DNA from: Prochlorococcus sp. AG-418-D13
Lineage (GTDB): Bacteria > Cyanobacteriota > Cyanobacteriia > PCC-6307 > Cyanobiaceae
Length of the DNA stretch: 64,000 bases
Reading direction: 5' to 3'
Assembly (NCBI GenBank): GCA_003214315.1
Contig: QCLU01000004.1
Span: 62,001 to 126,000, forward strand
The translations under genes and the position numbers were made by a program. Positions 38,349 through 47,114 of the stretch are shown piece by piece; the first letter of the stretch is position 1; each line of letters opens with the position of its first letter. The notes below the pieces were generated by a model. The model made no database searches and was not told the DNA's origin. It saw nothing but the letters and a program-made list of their open reading frames with translations.

Positions 38349-39764
38349 ATGAGTAAGAAGTATGATGCAGGGGTAAAGGAGTACAGAGATACCTACTGGA
38401 CTCCTGAATATGTACCCCTAGACACCGATTTATTAGCCTGTTTTAAATGTACAGGTCAAGAAGGTGTTCCCAGAGAAGAAGTTGCAGCAGCTGTTGCCGC
38501 TGAATCTTCAACAGGTACTTGGTCAACAGTTTGGTCCGAGTTACTTACAGATTTAGAATTTTACAAAGGACGTTGTTATCGAATCGAAGACGTTCCTGGA
38601 GATCCTGAAGCTTTTTATGCTTTCATTGCATATCCTTTAGATCTTTTTGAAGAAGGTTCAATTACAAACGTATTAACATCTCTAGTAGGAAACGTTTTTG
38701 GATTTAAAGCTCTAAGACACTTACGTCTAGAAGATATTAGATTCCCAATAGCTTTCATCAAAACTTGCGGTGGTCCACCAAATGGAATCGTAGTTGAAAG
38801 AGATCGTTTAAACAAATATGGAAGACCTCTTCTTGGTTGTACCATTAAACCTAAATTAGGCTTATCTGGTAAAAACTATGGTCGAGTTGTTTATGAGTGC
38901 CTCAGAGGCGGTCTTGATTTAACAAAGGATGATGAGAATATTAATTCTCAACCATTCCAGCGTTGGAGAGAAAGATTTGAATTTGTTGCAGAGGCAGTTA
39001 AGCTTGCTCAGCAAGAAACTGGAGAAGTTAAAGGGCACTACCTAAACTGTACTGCTAATACTCCTGAAGAGCTTTACGAACGAGCTGAATTTGCAAAAGA
39101 GCTAGATATGCCAATCATCATGCATGATTATATAACTGGTGGTTTCACTGCAAATACTGGATTAGCAAACTGGTGTCGTAAAAATGGCATGCTTCTGCAT
39201 ATACACAGAGCTATGCATGCTGTTATTGATAGACATCCAAAGCATGGTATTCATTTCAGAGTTCTAGCAAAATGTTTGAGACTCTCCGGGGGAGATCAAT
39301 TACATACTGGAACTGTTGTTGGAAAACTAGAAGGTGATCGTCAAACAACTCTTGGTTACATTGATAACTTAAGAGAGTCATTTGTTCCTGAAGATAGATC
39401 AAGAGGTAACTTCTTTGATCAAGATTGGGGATCAATGCCAGGAGTATTTGCTGTCGCATCAGGCGGTATTCACGTTTGGCATATGCCTGCACTCTTAGCG
39501 ATTTTTGGAGATGATTCTTGCCTTCAGTTCGGTGGAGGAACACATGGTCATCCATGGGGTTCAGCTGCTGGAGCTGCAGCTAATAGAGTTGCTTTAGAAG
39601 CTTGTGTAAAAGCACGTAATGCTGGTCGCGAAATCGAAAAAGAGAGTAGAGACATTCTTATGGAAGCTGCTAAGCATAGTCCTGAATTAGCTATTGCTCT
39701 TGAAACTTGGAAGGAAATTAAGTTTGAATTTGATACCGTCGACAAGCTTGACGTTCAAGGTTAA
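38349..39764 (+). CDS. rbcL: RuBisCO large subunit, form IA
   Basis: Catalytic subunit that fixes CO2 onto ribulose bisphosphate, housed in the carboxysome. Signature sequence [17 protein letters not shown] includes the activator-site region; [15 protein letters not shown] holds the catalytic lysine; loop 6 reads [11 protein letters not shown]. Linkage with cso genes and overall sequence mark form IA (proteobacterial type) rather than the form IB of beta-cyanobacteria. Length of 471 is right. The ATG at 38349 lies 69 bases after csoS1. Confidence 0.99.
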
Positions 39765-39778
39765 ACCAGATTTCAAAA

Positions 39779-39800
39779 TTGAGGAGATTCTTCTCCTCAA
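39779..39800 (+). promoter_or_regulatory. Intercistronic hairpin between rbcL and rbcS
   Basis: Perfect nine-base stem TTGAGGAGA / TCTCCTCAA around the loop TTCT, starting 14 bases after the rbcL stop. It is GC-richer than the background. The following bases are not a T tract, so an mRNA end-protecting or processing stem-loop is more likely than termination. Confidence 0.7.
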
Positions 39801-39854
39801 ACTTCTAAAAATCTCGTTCTATTACGAGTAATTCCATTCACATTTAAATTAATT

Positions 39855-40196
39855 ATGCCTTTCCAGAGCACAGTAGGCGACTATCAAACAGTTGCAACCC
39901 TGGAAACATTCGGTTTTTTACCACCGATGACCCAGGAAGAAATATACGATCAAATTGCATACATAATTGCTCAAGGCTGGAGTCCTGTTATTGAGCACGT
40001 TCATCCTAGTGGAAGTATGCAAACTTATTGGTCTTATTGGAAGCTCCCATTCTTTGGGGAAAAAGATCTTAACTTGATTGTAAGTGAATTAGAGGCATGT
40101 CATAGAGCATACCCTGATCACCATGTAAGAATCATCGGATACGATGCTTACACTCAAAGCCAAGGAACAGCTTTTGTAGTTTTCCAAGGACGTTAA
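39855..40196 (+). CDS. rbcS: RuBisCO small subunit, form IA
   Basis: Small subunit, 113 residues, capping the large-subunit octamer. It contains ETFGFLPPMTQEEIYDQIAY, NPSG-equivalent HPSGSMQTYWSYWKLPFFGE and RIIGYDAYTQSQGTAFVVF, all form IA small-subunit features. It follows rbcL after a hairpin-containing spacer of 90 bases and precedes a strong terminator-like stem-loop. Confidence 0.98.
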   Translation: MPFQSTVGDYQTVATLETFGFLPPMTQEEIYDQIAYIIAQGWSPVIEHVHPSGSMQTYWSYWKLPFFGEKDLNLIVSELEACHRAYPDHHVRIIGYDAYTQSQGTAFVVFQGR

Positions 40197-40218
40197 ATCT
40201 ACTTTATGTAGTAAATAT

Positions 40219-40252
40219 CTTTCTCCAAAAAAAATTTTTGGAGAAAGTTTTT
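40219..40252 (+). terminator. Terminator-like hairpin between rbcS and csoS2 (possible attenuator)
   Basis: A 13-base perfect stem CTTTCTCCAAAAA / TTTTTGGAGAAAG with a three-base AAA loop (40219-40247) followed by TTTTT (40248-40252). This is the form of an intrinsic terminator, though the lower part of the stem is A/T-rich. It is within the operon, 23 bases after rbcS and 26 before the csoS2 start, so partial termination could lower expression of csoS2 and later genes relative to rbcLS. Confidence 0.6.
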
Positions 40253-40277
40253 CAAAAGAGTTTCACATTTGAAGATT

Positions 40278-42572
40278 ATGTCAAAAAAAACCAGTAGAGA
40301 GATTGCACTAGAAAGAAGAAAGGCGATGAGTGATGGCGGTAAAAAAGCTGCTGCTTATTCTTCAACTACTAAAGATAGAGTTCGATCTTCCCAAGATATA
40401 CAGATTTCTGGTACTCAGTCTTCCAATATTCAAAATATTAGTAAACCAGTTTCAAAACATATTCCAAAAACTAATGTAAATAATAAGTTTTCTTCAACAA
40501 CTTTATCTAGTAAAGAGTTAGTTATAGAGAGAAGAAAAGCAATGTCTACCCATGGAAAATCAGCTATAACTTCAGCCGATAGAACCCGTACCGAAGTTAA
40601 AAAAGAAATTCCTCTAAACACAGTTGAATCAACTATAAGCAAAAATCAAGAAAGTCAAGATTCAATTAGTAAACAATCTAAGTCCCTAAAACCCAACGTT
40701 AAAAGAAGAATTAATCAGAAGAGAAAGCCTATTACTAATACAAGTAGAGATATTGTTTTAGCGAGAAGAGAAGCTCAATCTAAGCATGGTAAATCAGCAA
40801 CTAAACAAAATACCAGTGCAGCTTCTTTAGCTAGAAGGGGAGACCCAGATTTAAGTAGTAGAGAGATTTCTCAGAGAGTGAGAGAGCTAAGAAGTAAAAC
40901 TGGTGCCACAGGTAAAAAAGGTAATGGTAAATGTAGACCATGTGGTCCAAATAAAAATGGCGCCAAACAAAATATTGCTGATGCTAGCTGGAAAGTTGGT
41001 AATAGTGAAACTGATTCAGGTCAAATAGTTACTGGAACACAAGCTAATAGATCTGTAAAAACTACAGGCAATGAAGCAAGTACATGTAGATCTGTCACTG
41101 GTACTCAATATATGGGAGCAGAAGTAGTTGATCAATTTTGTAAAGATAGACCAAGTTATAAACAACCACTTAGATCTACTGTTACCTCTACATCTTCAGG
41201 TAATAAAGTAACTGGAAATGAAGTTGGTAGATCTGAGAGGGTCACAGGCGATGAGCCTGGGACTTGTAAAAACCTTACAGGTACTGAATATGTATCTGCT
41301 AATCAATCACAGAAGTATTGTGGTGATGTTCCAAAGAATCCTTCAAAGGTTAAACACAGCACAACAACTGATGGATTAAAAGTTTCTGGATCACTTCCTG
41401 GTAGATCAACCCTAGTTACTGGAGATGAATCAGGTTCTGGACATCAGTTAACTGGAGATCAATATCTTGGCTCAGAGCCAAATCCAAAAGGCAAGGCATT
41501 TGAAAAAGTAGGCAGTTACAACACTCTTAGTGGTAACAATGTAACTGGTACAGGGGTAGGAAGATCAGAACATATGACAGGCAATGAACATGGGAGTTGC
41601 AAGAATGTAACTGGTGATGAGTACATAGGATCTCAACAATATGAGACCTTTTGCGGTTCAAAACCAAAACCAGAAGCTAGAAAAGTAGGTTTAAGCCTTT
41701 CTTCAAAGTCAAATTTAATAAGCGGCACTATGACAGGAAGATCAAAAATAGTAACTGGAGATGAACCAGGTTCATGCAAAGTGTTAACAGGAACACCATA
41801 CGCAGGCTTAGATCAGATTAATGAGAATTGTAATTCTGAAACTTCTGAAGATATGAAATCACGAGCAACAGTTAATTCTGGAAATAATTCAAATGCAAGA
41901 CTTACAGGACAGCAACCAGGAATTGGCGGAGTAATGACAGGTGCTAAGAGTGGTGCTTGTAAAAACCTAACAGGGACTCCCTATGTTGGTGGAGATCAGT
42001 TCTCACAAGCTTGTGAGAATCCTCCACATGATGCTGCTTATGCGAATCCAGAAAAGTCAGCAGGTAATTCTTGGAAAGAATTCTCTGTTAAATCACCATC
42101 AAGAGACAAATATTCTGAAAAAAATACGCAAGGAGTTACTGGTAATGAATATGAAAATGGTTCAAAGGTAACTGGACCTTTTGATATGGCAGTTGATAAG
42201 GTCACTGGTACTGAAAAATTTAGATTTGAACCGAATAAAAATATTACTTATAAACAAAAAATGGAAATTGAAGAGACAGACCGTGCAGCAAAGACACCAG
42301 AAAAAAGAATCGCATCAAGGATTACTGGTGAAGGACAGTCAGTTGGAAACGTAACTGGTGATGATTGGGATCGCGGTGATAAGGTAACAGGCACAGAGGG
42401 AGCTTCTTCTAGAAAGAGAAATCCATCAAGAGCAGGATTCATGAGCGCAATGCCCCCTATGGAAGTTAAAAGAAATGAGGAAACAGAAAAACCAGATTTC
42501 TTGATAACTGGATCTAGTGGTAATACTCGTGAAGGACAACTTGTTACCTTTTCAGGTGGTGCAAGAGGTTAA
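40278..42572 (+). CDS. csoS2: Carboxysome assembly scaffold CsoS2
   Basis: Large disordered scaffold that links RuBisCO to the shell. Four N-terminal basic helical repeats are visible (REIALERRKAMSDGGKKA, KELVIERRKAMSTHGKSA, RDIVLARREAQSKHGKSA, REISQRVRELRSKTG), the RuBisCO-binding elements. Six middle-type repeats of the VTG...TCKNLTGTEY kind follow, each usually with two cysteines; the third (41381-41485) has none. The C-terminus has further ITG/VTG motifs and ends LVTFSGGARG. I prefer ATG 40278 (MSKKTSREI) to TTG 40269. Only the full-length frame is seen. Confidence 0.95.
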   Translation: MSKKTSREIALERRKAMSDGGKKAAAYSSTTKDRVRSSQDIQISGTQSSNIQNISKPVSKHIPKTNVNNKFSSTTLSSKELVIERRKAMSTHGKSAITSADRTRTEVKKEIPLNTVESTISKNQESQDSISKQSKSLKPNVKRRINQKRKPITNTSRDIVLARREAQSKHGKSATKQNTSAASLARRGDPDLSSREISQRVRELRSKTGATGKKGNGKCRPCGPNKNGAKQNIADASWKVGNSETDSGQIVTGTQANRSVKTTGNEASTCRSVTGTQYMGAEVVDQFCKDRPSYKQPLRSTVTSTSSGNKVTGNEVGRSERVTGDEPGTCKNLTGTEYVSANQSQKYCGDVPKNPSKVKHSTTTDGLKVSGSLPGRSTLVTGDESGSGHQLTGDQYLGSEPNPKGKAFEKVGSYNTLSGNNVTGTGVGRSEHMTGNEHGSCKNVTGDEYIGSQQYETFCGSKPKPEARKVGLSLSSKSNLISGTMTGRSKIVTGDEPGSCKVLTGTPYAGLDQINENCNSETSEDMKSRATVNSGNNSNARLTGQQPGIGGVMTGAKSGACKNLTGTPYVGGDQFSQACENPPHDAAYANPEKSAGNSWKEFSVKSPSRDKYSEKNTQGVTGNEYENGSKVTGPFDMAVDKVTGTEKFRFEPNKNITYKQKMEIEETDRAAKTPEKRIASRITGEGQSVGNVTGDDWDRGDKVTGTEGASSRKRNPSRAGFMSAMPPMEVKRNEETEKPDFLITGSSGNTREGQLVTFSGGARG

Positions 42573-42579
42573 GTAAATA

Positions 42580-44109
42580 ATGCCTTTAAGAGGACTGGCT
42601 AAAGCCAAGAACTTTACATTGGGGCCAACAGCTCCAATGAAAACTTTTACTGAAAATATCCATATACAAACTAAAGAATCAAATAATTTCCGAAATTCTG
42701 GAAAGTCTCATAAATTAACCAATAATATTCAAAATGAGAATCTATTTAGGTATGAAAGCAAAATAAAGAGCGATTTTGACGAAATTGTTCCAACTCTTAA
42801 GGAAATTGCTCGAATACAACATCATGAAGATTTTATAAATAAAGCTCAGACAATATCAAGAAAAAATTTAGGAATAGATTTACCCCTTCATGTATTAGAT
42901 AAATCTTGGGTTAAACCTCTTGATATGAGAGCTTTATATGCATGGTGTGCTTTTAAACAGCATGAGAAACTTAGTGACAATTTTTTTAAAAATGATCCAC
43001 TTGAGGGTGCTGCTGGAAGTAGAGGTGCGGAAGACTTTGAAAAATTTCTTTTAGATTGTGGAATACATTTACTTGATATAACTCCTTGTTCAGATGGAAG
43101 ATTGGCTCATTCAGTAGCATATGTAATGAGAATACCCTTTAGTTCAGTAAGAAGAAGATCCCACGCTGGTGCACTTTTTGATATAGAAAATACTGTAAAT
43201 AGATGGGTAAAAACTGAACATAAAAGATATAGAGAGAATGTTCCTAATGAAGCTCATCAAGATACCAGGTACTTAAAAGTTGTAACTTATCATTTTAGTT
43301 CGGTAGATCCTTTGCATCAGGGGTGCGCAGCTCATGGGAGTAACGACGAGTTAGCTGCAGCAGAAGGTAGAAATAAATTATATGCTTTCAAAGAAGCTGT
43401 AGAAAACAGCTTTTGCTGCGGAGCTTCTGTAGATTTAATGTTAATTGGACTTGATACAGACACTGATTCATTAAAAATACATTTGTCAACAAGCGATGGC
43501 GGTATAGATTTAGAAAAAACTATTTCTACTTTAGAAATTTATAATTCAACAATAAACTTTTCAAAAGACGATGCAGAAAGAGAAATTTGCCAGATAATTT
43601 CTAAGCAATCTTCAAAAGATAAACTCTATGGAATAGAGAAATTTATCTATAAACTAATTGTTAATAATATTTCTCAAATTGATTATGTAAAGAATTTTTA
43701 TAATGGTTCTTATGATGATATTGGGCATGCAGAGAGGTTTATTGGAGTTGGCATAGGTTTTAAAGAAGTACATCTCAGGAATTTAACTTATTTTTCTCAT
43801 TTAGATACCGTCGAAGAAGGGGCTCCGGATTTAGATGTAGGAGTAAAGATTTTTGCTGGATTAAATGTTTCTCAAGATCTACCTATTCCAGTAGTTATAA
43901 GATTTGATTACTCTGGTAAAGTACCCGGTGCAAAAGAGAGGGCAATTAAAGATTGTGAAAGAGTTAATAATGCGATATCAATTAGATATAAAAATTTAGT
44001 TGATCAAGGTTTGTTACATACTTGCTCTACTATTAGAGATAGGGACAAAATTCATTCCGCCCAAATTATTGGAATGTCTTTAGATAAAAAAACAGAGGAG
44101 GCTCACTAA
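42580..44109 (+). CDS. csoS3: Carboxysomal carbonic anhydrase CsoSCA (CsoS3)
   Basis: Converts bicarbonate to CO2 inside the carboxysome. It is a beta-type carbonic anhydrase with diverged sequence. Zinc ligands are readable as Cys170 (ITPCSDGRLAHS), His238 (VVTYHFSSVDP) and Cys249 (HQGCAAHG); the last two are 11 residues apart, as in the Halothiobacillus enzyme. Asp172 and Arg174 form the usual dyad. A basic N-terminal tail of about 50 residues is likely the interior anchor. It begins seven bases after csoS2. Confidence 0.96.
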   Translation: MPLRGLAKAKNFTLGPTAPMKTFTENIHIQTKESNNFRNSGKSHKLTNNIQNENLFRYESKIKSDFDEIVPTLKEIARIQHHEDFINKAQTISRKNLGIDLPLHVLDKSWVKPLDMRALYAWCAFKQHEKLSDNFFKNDPLEGAAGSRGAEDFEKFLLDCGIHLLDITPCSDGRLAHSVAYVMRIPFSSVRRRSHAGALFDIENTVNRWVKTEHKRYRENVPNEAHQDTRYLKVVTYHFSSVDPLHQGCAAHGSNDELAAAEGRNKLYAFKEAVENSFCCGASVDLMLIGLDTDTDSLKIHLSTSDGGIDLEKTISTLEIYNSTINFSKDDAEREICQIISKQSSKDKLYGIEKFIYKLIVNNISQIDYVKNFYNGSYDDIGHAERFIGVGIGFKEVHLRNLTYFSHLDTVEEGAPDLDVGVKIFAGLNVSQDLPIPVVIRFDYSGKVPGAKERAIKDCERVNNAISIRYKNLVDQGLLHTCSTIRDRDKIHSAQIIGMSLDKKTEEAH

Positions 44110-44111
44110 TT

Positions 44112-44363
44112 ATGTTGATTTGCAAGGTTGTAAAACCACTTGTATCTACCAATAGGATTCCTGGTTTTGAACATAAACATCTACAGGTTGTTTTAGATGG
44201 CTCTTCAAGTAAGGTTGCTGTAGATGCTGTTGGCTGTAAGCCAGGAGATTGGGTTATTTGTGTTGGAAGTTCTGCGGCTAGGGAAGCAGCGGGAAGCAAA
44301 TCTTATCCTAGCGATTTAACGATTGTTGGAATAATTGATCATTGGGATCCTGACAATTCTTAA
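44112..44363 (+). CDS. csoS4A: Carboxysome vertex pentamer protein CsoS4A
   Basis: An 83-residue bacterial microcompartment vertex protein that closes the twelve corners of the shell. It reads MLICKVVKPLVSTNRIPGFE and ends with DLTIVGIIDHWD, with CVGSSAARE in between, matching the CcmL/EutN fold. The AGAGGAGG upstream, within the end of csoS3, provides a ribosome binding site. The gap to csoS3 is two bases. Confidence 0.97.
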   Translation: MLICKVVKPLVSTNRIPGFEHKHLQVVLDGSSSKVAVDAVGCKPGDWVICVGSSAAREAAGSKSYPSDLTIVGIIDHWDPDNS

Positions 44364-44366
44364 AAA

Positions 44367-44372
44367 AGGAGG
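44367..44372 (+). promoter_or_regulatory. Strong ribosome binding site deciding the csoS4B start
   Basis: AGGAGG, nine bases before GTG 44382 and eighteen before ATG 44391. The spacing favours the GTG as the start of csoS4B. Such perfect Shine-Dalgarno sequences are scarce elsewhere in this window. Confidence 0.7.
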
Positions 44373-44381
44373 ATATAAATT

Positions 44382-44630
44382 GTGGAAATTATGAAGGTAT
44401 TAGGAAGAATGGTTTGTACTCAAAGAGTCCCTGGATTAGGTCATATGAATTTGCGAATTTTGGAAAATAATAAGGGAAAGAAATTAGTTGCTGTTGATCC
44501 TGTAGGAGCTAGAGAAGGTAATTGGGTTTTTACCGCTAGTGGCTCAGCAGCTAGATTTGCTTGCCCTAATCCAGAAGTCCAAACTGATTTAACTATTGGC
44601 GGGATTATTGATTATTGGGAGAGTGATTGA
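44382..44630 (+). CDS. csoS4B: Carboxysome vertex pentamer protein CsoS4B
   Basis: Second vertex protein, 82 residues, paralogue of CsoS4A. VLGRMVCTQRVPGLGHMNL and DLTIGGIIDYWESD mirror the CsoS4A ends, with FTASGSAARFA as the middle motif. GTG 44382 is chosen because of the AGGAGG nine bases upstream; ATG three codons later is possible. It is the last clear gene of the carboxysome operon. Confidence 0.96.
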   Translation: MEIMKVLGRMVCTQRVPGLGHMNLRILENNKGKKLVAVDPVGAREGNWVFTASGSAARFACPNPEVQTDLTIGGIIDYWESD

Positions 44631-44704
44631 ATGTTTAACCTAAAGTAGTTTATTCAGAAACTTTGCTCAATGTATAGTGTAATTAGTCCTGAATCAAGAA
44701 TTTA

Positions 44705-44944
44705 ATGTGGAATGAGAGAGAATCACCTTTGAGGATTGAAAAAAGATTTGAATTTGAGGAGTATTCAAAAATTAGTAAATTCATGGGGCAAATTGAGAAA
44801 TTATGTAAAGAAAGGGATATCTATCCAAATATCAGCTTCGGTAAGAATTTTGTAAGTCTTTCAATATTTTTAGATAACAAAGATATATCAGAGAAGGAAA
44901 AAGACTTTTCAATGGATATTGATAAATTTTATTTAGAAGATTAG
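44705..44944 (+). CDS. Pterin-dehydratase-like RuBisCO assembly factor (acRAF-like)
   Basis: A 79-residue protein resembling the C-terminal half of pterin-4a-carbinolamine dehydratase (KRFEFEEYSKISKFMGQIEK, then DIYPNISFGKNFVSLSIFL). The PCD catalytic histidine set (HxxP and a later HH or H) is replaced: YPN stands where HPD is usual. A PCD-like protein called acRAF, a RuBisCO chaperone, lies at this place in alpha-carboxysome loci, so that role is more likely than a dehydratase. A TATAGT (44673-44678) suggests it may also have its own promoter. Confidence 0.75.
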   Translation: MWNERESPLRIEKRFEFEEYSKISKFMGQIEKLCKERDIYPNISFGKNFVSLSIFLDNKDISEKEKDFSMDIDKFYLED

Positions 44945-44951
44945 TGCCTTA

Positions 44952-45179
44952 TTAATAATTATTTGGCTTCGCAATATCTCTTTTGATTAAAGCCATTAAA
45001 TATGTTGGGGCTTTATATCTACCAGGTAGACATCTATTTAAAGTTTCAAGATGACTCCAGCACACTGTCTTTTCTATATCTTTAACTGAGTTTCCTTTTA
45101 AGATTAATAGTCTAAGAGCTTTGCAAAATAAAGGATAACCAGCTTCTAGTTCATCTATATTAAGCTTTGCTGCTGACAT
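44952..45179 (-). CDS. Small conserved-looking cyanobacterial protein (DUF3136-like)
   Basis: A 75-residue protein with LNIDELEAGYPLFCKALRLL, TVCWSHLETLNRCLP and a basic C-terminus. I associate this with a family limited to marine picocyanobacteria (DUF3136), but from memory only. It is convergent with the acRAF-like gene, seven bases apart, at the end of the carboxysome locus. No membrane segment or catalytic motif is seen; two helices with buried cysteines and tryptophan suggest a compact helical fold. Function unknown. Confidence 0.65.
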   Translation of the reverse strand: MSAAKLNIDELEAGYPLFCKALRLLILKGNSVKDIEKTVCWSHLETLNRCLPGRYKAPTYLMALIKRDIAKPNNY

Positions 45180-45265
45180 AGATCAAAGATGAATGATCAA
45201 CTAATAATCTATACAACTATGGTGCACAATAAGGTTCATATTTCAAATTTCTCAATAATTAGAAA

Positions 45266-45658
45266 TTAATCTAGAAATGCGACGCAATCTATTTCAACTA
45301 AAACTCCTTTTGGTAGAGATGAAACTTCCACACAGGCCCTTGCTGGAGGATTCTCTATATTAAAAAAATCATTATATATTTTATTGACAATTTGAAAATT
45401 ACTTAAGTCTGTTAAGTAAATAGTTGTTTTTATTACATCCTCTATTTTGGCTCCACCAGCTTTAAGAACTTCTGCGAGATTTTTTAAAACTTGAGTAGTT
45501 TCCTTCTCTATATCACCTAAACATGTTATTTCATTTAAAGCTGGGTCTATAGCAATTTGACCAGAACAATAGATAAAATCCCCAGCTTTTATTGCTTGAT
45601 TATAAGGTCCTACTGGATCTGGAGCATTTGATGTTTTAATTACTTGTTTGGGGGACAT
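45266..45658 (-). CDS. ridA: RidA-family enamine/imine deaminase
   Basis: A 130-residue YjgF/YER057c/UK114 protein that hydrolyses reactive enamines from PLP enzymes. It has APDPVGPYNQAIKAGDFIYC, SGQIAIDP and NPPARACVEVSSLPKGVLVEID, including the conserved arginine and glutamate of the RidA pocket. It lies 24 bases downstream of gloB on the same strand, so the two damage-control genes may be cotranscribed. Confidence 0.95.
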   Translation of the reverse strand: MSPKQVIKTSNAPDPVGPYNQAIKAGDFIYCSGQIAIDPALNEITCLGDIEKETTQVLKNLAEVLKAGGAKIEDVIKTTIYLTDLSNFQIVNKIYNDFFNIENPPARACVEVSSLPKGVLVEIDCVAFLD

Positions 45659-45682
45659 TTGTTTAAGGAGATACCTATCTAT

Positions 45683-46423
45683 TTAAACCCATAAATCTTT
45701 ATTTGCTCTTAAAAAAGTAAATTCTTCTAAATTTTTTGCTCTTAAGAAAAGGTTTATTTTCATCTCTTCATCAAGTGAAAATGGAATTGTCAATTCATTA
45801 AGAGAAAGTTTTTTGTCAACTTCCGAAAGTTTATTTTTTATATCTTGATCTTTTGGCTTGAGATTCAATGCCCACAATATATTTGCCTTTGTATATTCAT
45901 GTGCACAATATATGAGAGTATTTTTTGGTAAAGATTTGATTCTTTTTAGTGAAGAATACATTTGTTGATAAGTTCCCTCAAAAATTCTTCCACAGCCTCC
46001 AGAAAATAATGTGTCACCAATAAAAAGGACAGGATTTTCCCCATTCAAAAAGAAGGCAATATGTGAGCTTGTATGTCCTAATACTTCAATTATTTTTACT
46101 TCTTCACCTAAGATATTCAAAGTTTCTCCATCTTCTACAGATACATTTTGAAAAGGTATTCGCTTTTTTTCTTTGGAGGAAGCAATCACCTTTACATTTG
46201 GCCATCTATCAATAAGAGACTTCGTCCCTCCAATATGGTCTGAATGATGATGAGTTTGCAAAATAGCTTCCAAGTGAAAATTGTTTTCATTTATATAATT
46301 AATAACTGGTTCGTGAACAGATGGATCTACAACCACAACGGATTTATCTTTTACCAAAAACCAGATGACGTTATCACTTAAAACTCTAAGTCCAATTATA
46401 TTTCGAGCTTTATTAAATTCCAT
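45683..46423 (-). CDS. gloB: Hydroxyacylglutathione hydrolase (glyoxalase II)
   Basis: Metallo-beta-lactamase-fold enzyme that frees D-lactate from S-lactoylglutathione. The metal motif is [29 protein letters not shown] and CAHEYTKAN complete the site. The frame is open to 46594, but I start at ATG 46421-46423 ([18 protein letters not shown]), which gives a 246-residue protein of family length. The longer version would overlap the divergent hisG by 131 bases. hisG starts 40 bases away. Confidence 0.92.
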   Translation of the reverse strand: MEFNKARNIIGLRVLSDNVIWFLVKDKSVVVVDPSVHEPVINYINENNFHLEAILQTHHHSDHIGGTKSLIDRWPNVKVIASSKEKKRIPFQNVSVEDGETLNILGEEVKIIEVLGHTSSHIAFFLNGENPVLFIGDTLFSGGCGRIFEGTYQQMYSSLKRIKSLPKNTLIYCAHEYTKANILWALNLKPKDQDIKNKLSEVDKKLSLNELTIPFSLDEEMKINLFLRAKNLEEFTFLRANKDLWV

Positions 46424-46463
46424 TGTTAAATTAGAATGAAGAATTCTGGGAAGATATTGATCT

Positions 46464-47102
46464 ATGTTTACTATAGCTTTACCAAAAGGAGCTCTGTTAA
46501 AAGATTCAATTTCAACTTTTAAAAGAGCTGGGTTAGATTTCTCTGATGCGTTGGACGAAAATAATAGATCATTAACCTTTGAATCAAATTGCAAACGCGC
46601 AAAAGCTTTATTAGTAAGAAATGGAGATGTGCCTGTTTATGTAAGTTATGGTCAGGCTGATTTAGGTATTGTTGGGTATGACGTTTTACTAGAATCCGAA
46701 TTAAAAGTAGCAAAGTTATTAGATTTAGGATTTGGTGGTTGTCATATGTCTTTGGCGGTTAAGAAAAACAGCAATTATTCAAAACCAACTGATCTTCCAG
46801 CCAATTGTAAAGTAGCAAGTAAATTTATAAAAACAGCAAGATCTTATTTTGAAGAATTAAATATTCCTGTAGAAATAGTTCATTTGACAGGATCAGTCGA
46901 GCTTGGTCCTATTACAGGTATGGCAGAGGCAATAGTTGATTTGGTGGCAACTGGAAAGACTCTTAAAGAGAACGGTTTAATTAAAATAGATGATCTTTAT
47001 TACTCGACTGCAAGACTTATTGGAAATCCTTTATCTATGAGGTTAGATGATAATCATCTCAGGGATACTATTTTATCAATAGAATCAACTAATGCTTTAT
47101 AG
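46464..47102 (+). CDS. hisG: ATP phosphoribosyltransferase, short form
   Basis: First enzyme of histidine synthesis, joining ATP and PRPP. The 212-residue length and lack of a C-terminal ACT-like regulatory domain mark the short HisG-S form, which needs HisZ for activity and feedback control. It shows [13 protein letters not shown] at the start, [10 protein letters not shown], and the PRPP loop [18 protein letters not shown]. hisIE lies elsewhere in the window. It is followed by the ABC exporter after 12 bases. Confidence 0.96.
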   Translation: MFTIALPKGALLKDSISTFKRAGLDFSDALDENNRSLTFESNCKRAKALLVRNGDVPVYVSYGQADLGIVGYDVLLESELKVAKLLDLGFGGCHMSLAVKKNSNYSKPTDLPANCKVASKFIKTARSYFEELNIPVEIVHLTGSVELGPITGMAEAIVDLVATGKTLKENGLIKIDDLYYSTARLIGNPLSMRLDDNHLRDTILSIESTNAL

Positions 47103-47114
47103 AAGATTAGCTAA

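Noticed and set aside
39256..39555. A 99-codon open frame antisense to rbcL
   Set aside because: It mirrors the conserved rbcL codons, has no ribosome binding site and no recognisable protein features; shadow of rbcL.
40278..42572. Programmed frameshift in csoS2 giving a short form
   Set aside because: Described in Halothiobacillus, but I found no convincing slippery site with a downstream structure here, and the full frame is uninterrupted.
46424..46594. N-terminal extension of GloB (57 residues)
   Set aside because: It would overlap divergent hisG by 131 bases, and the added residues are the antisense of hisG; the shorter start fits family length.
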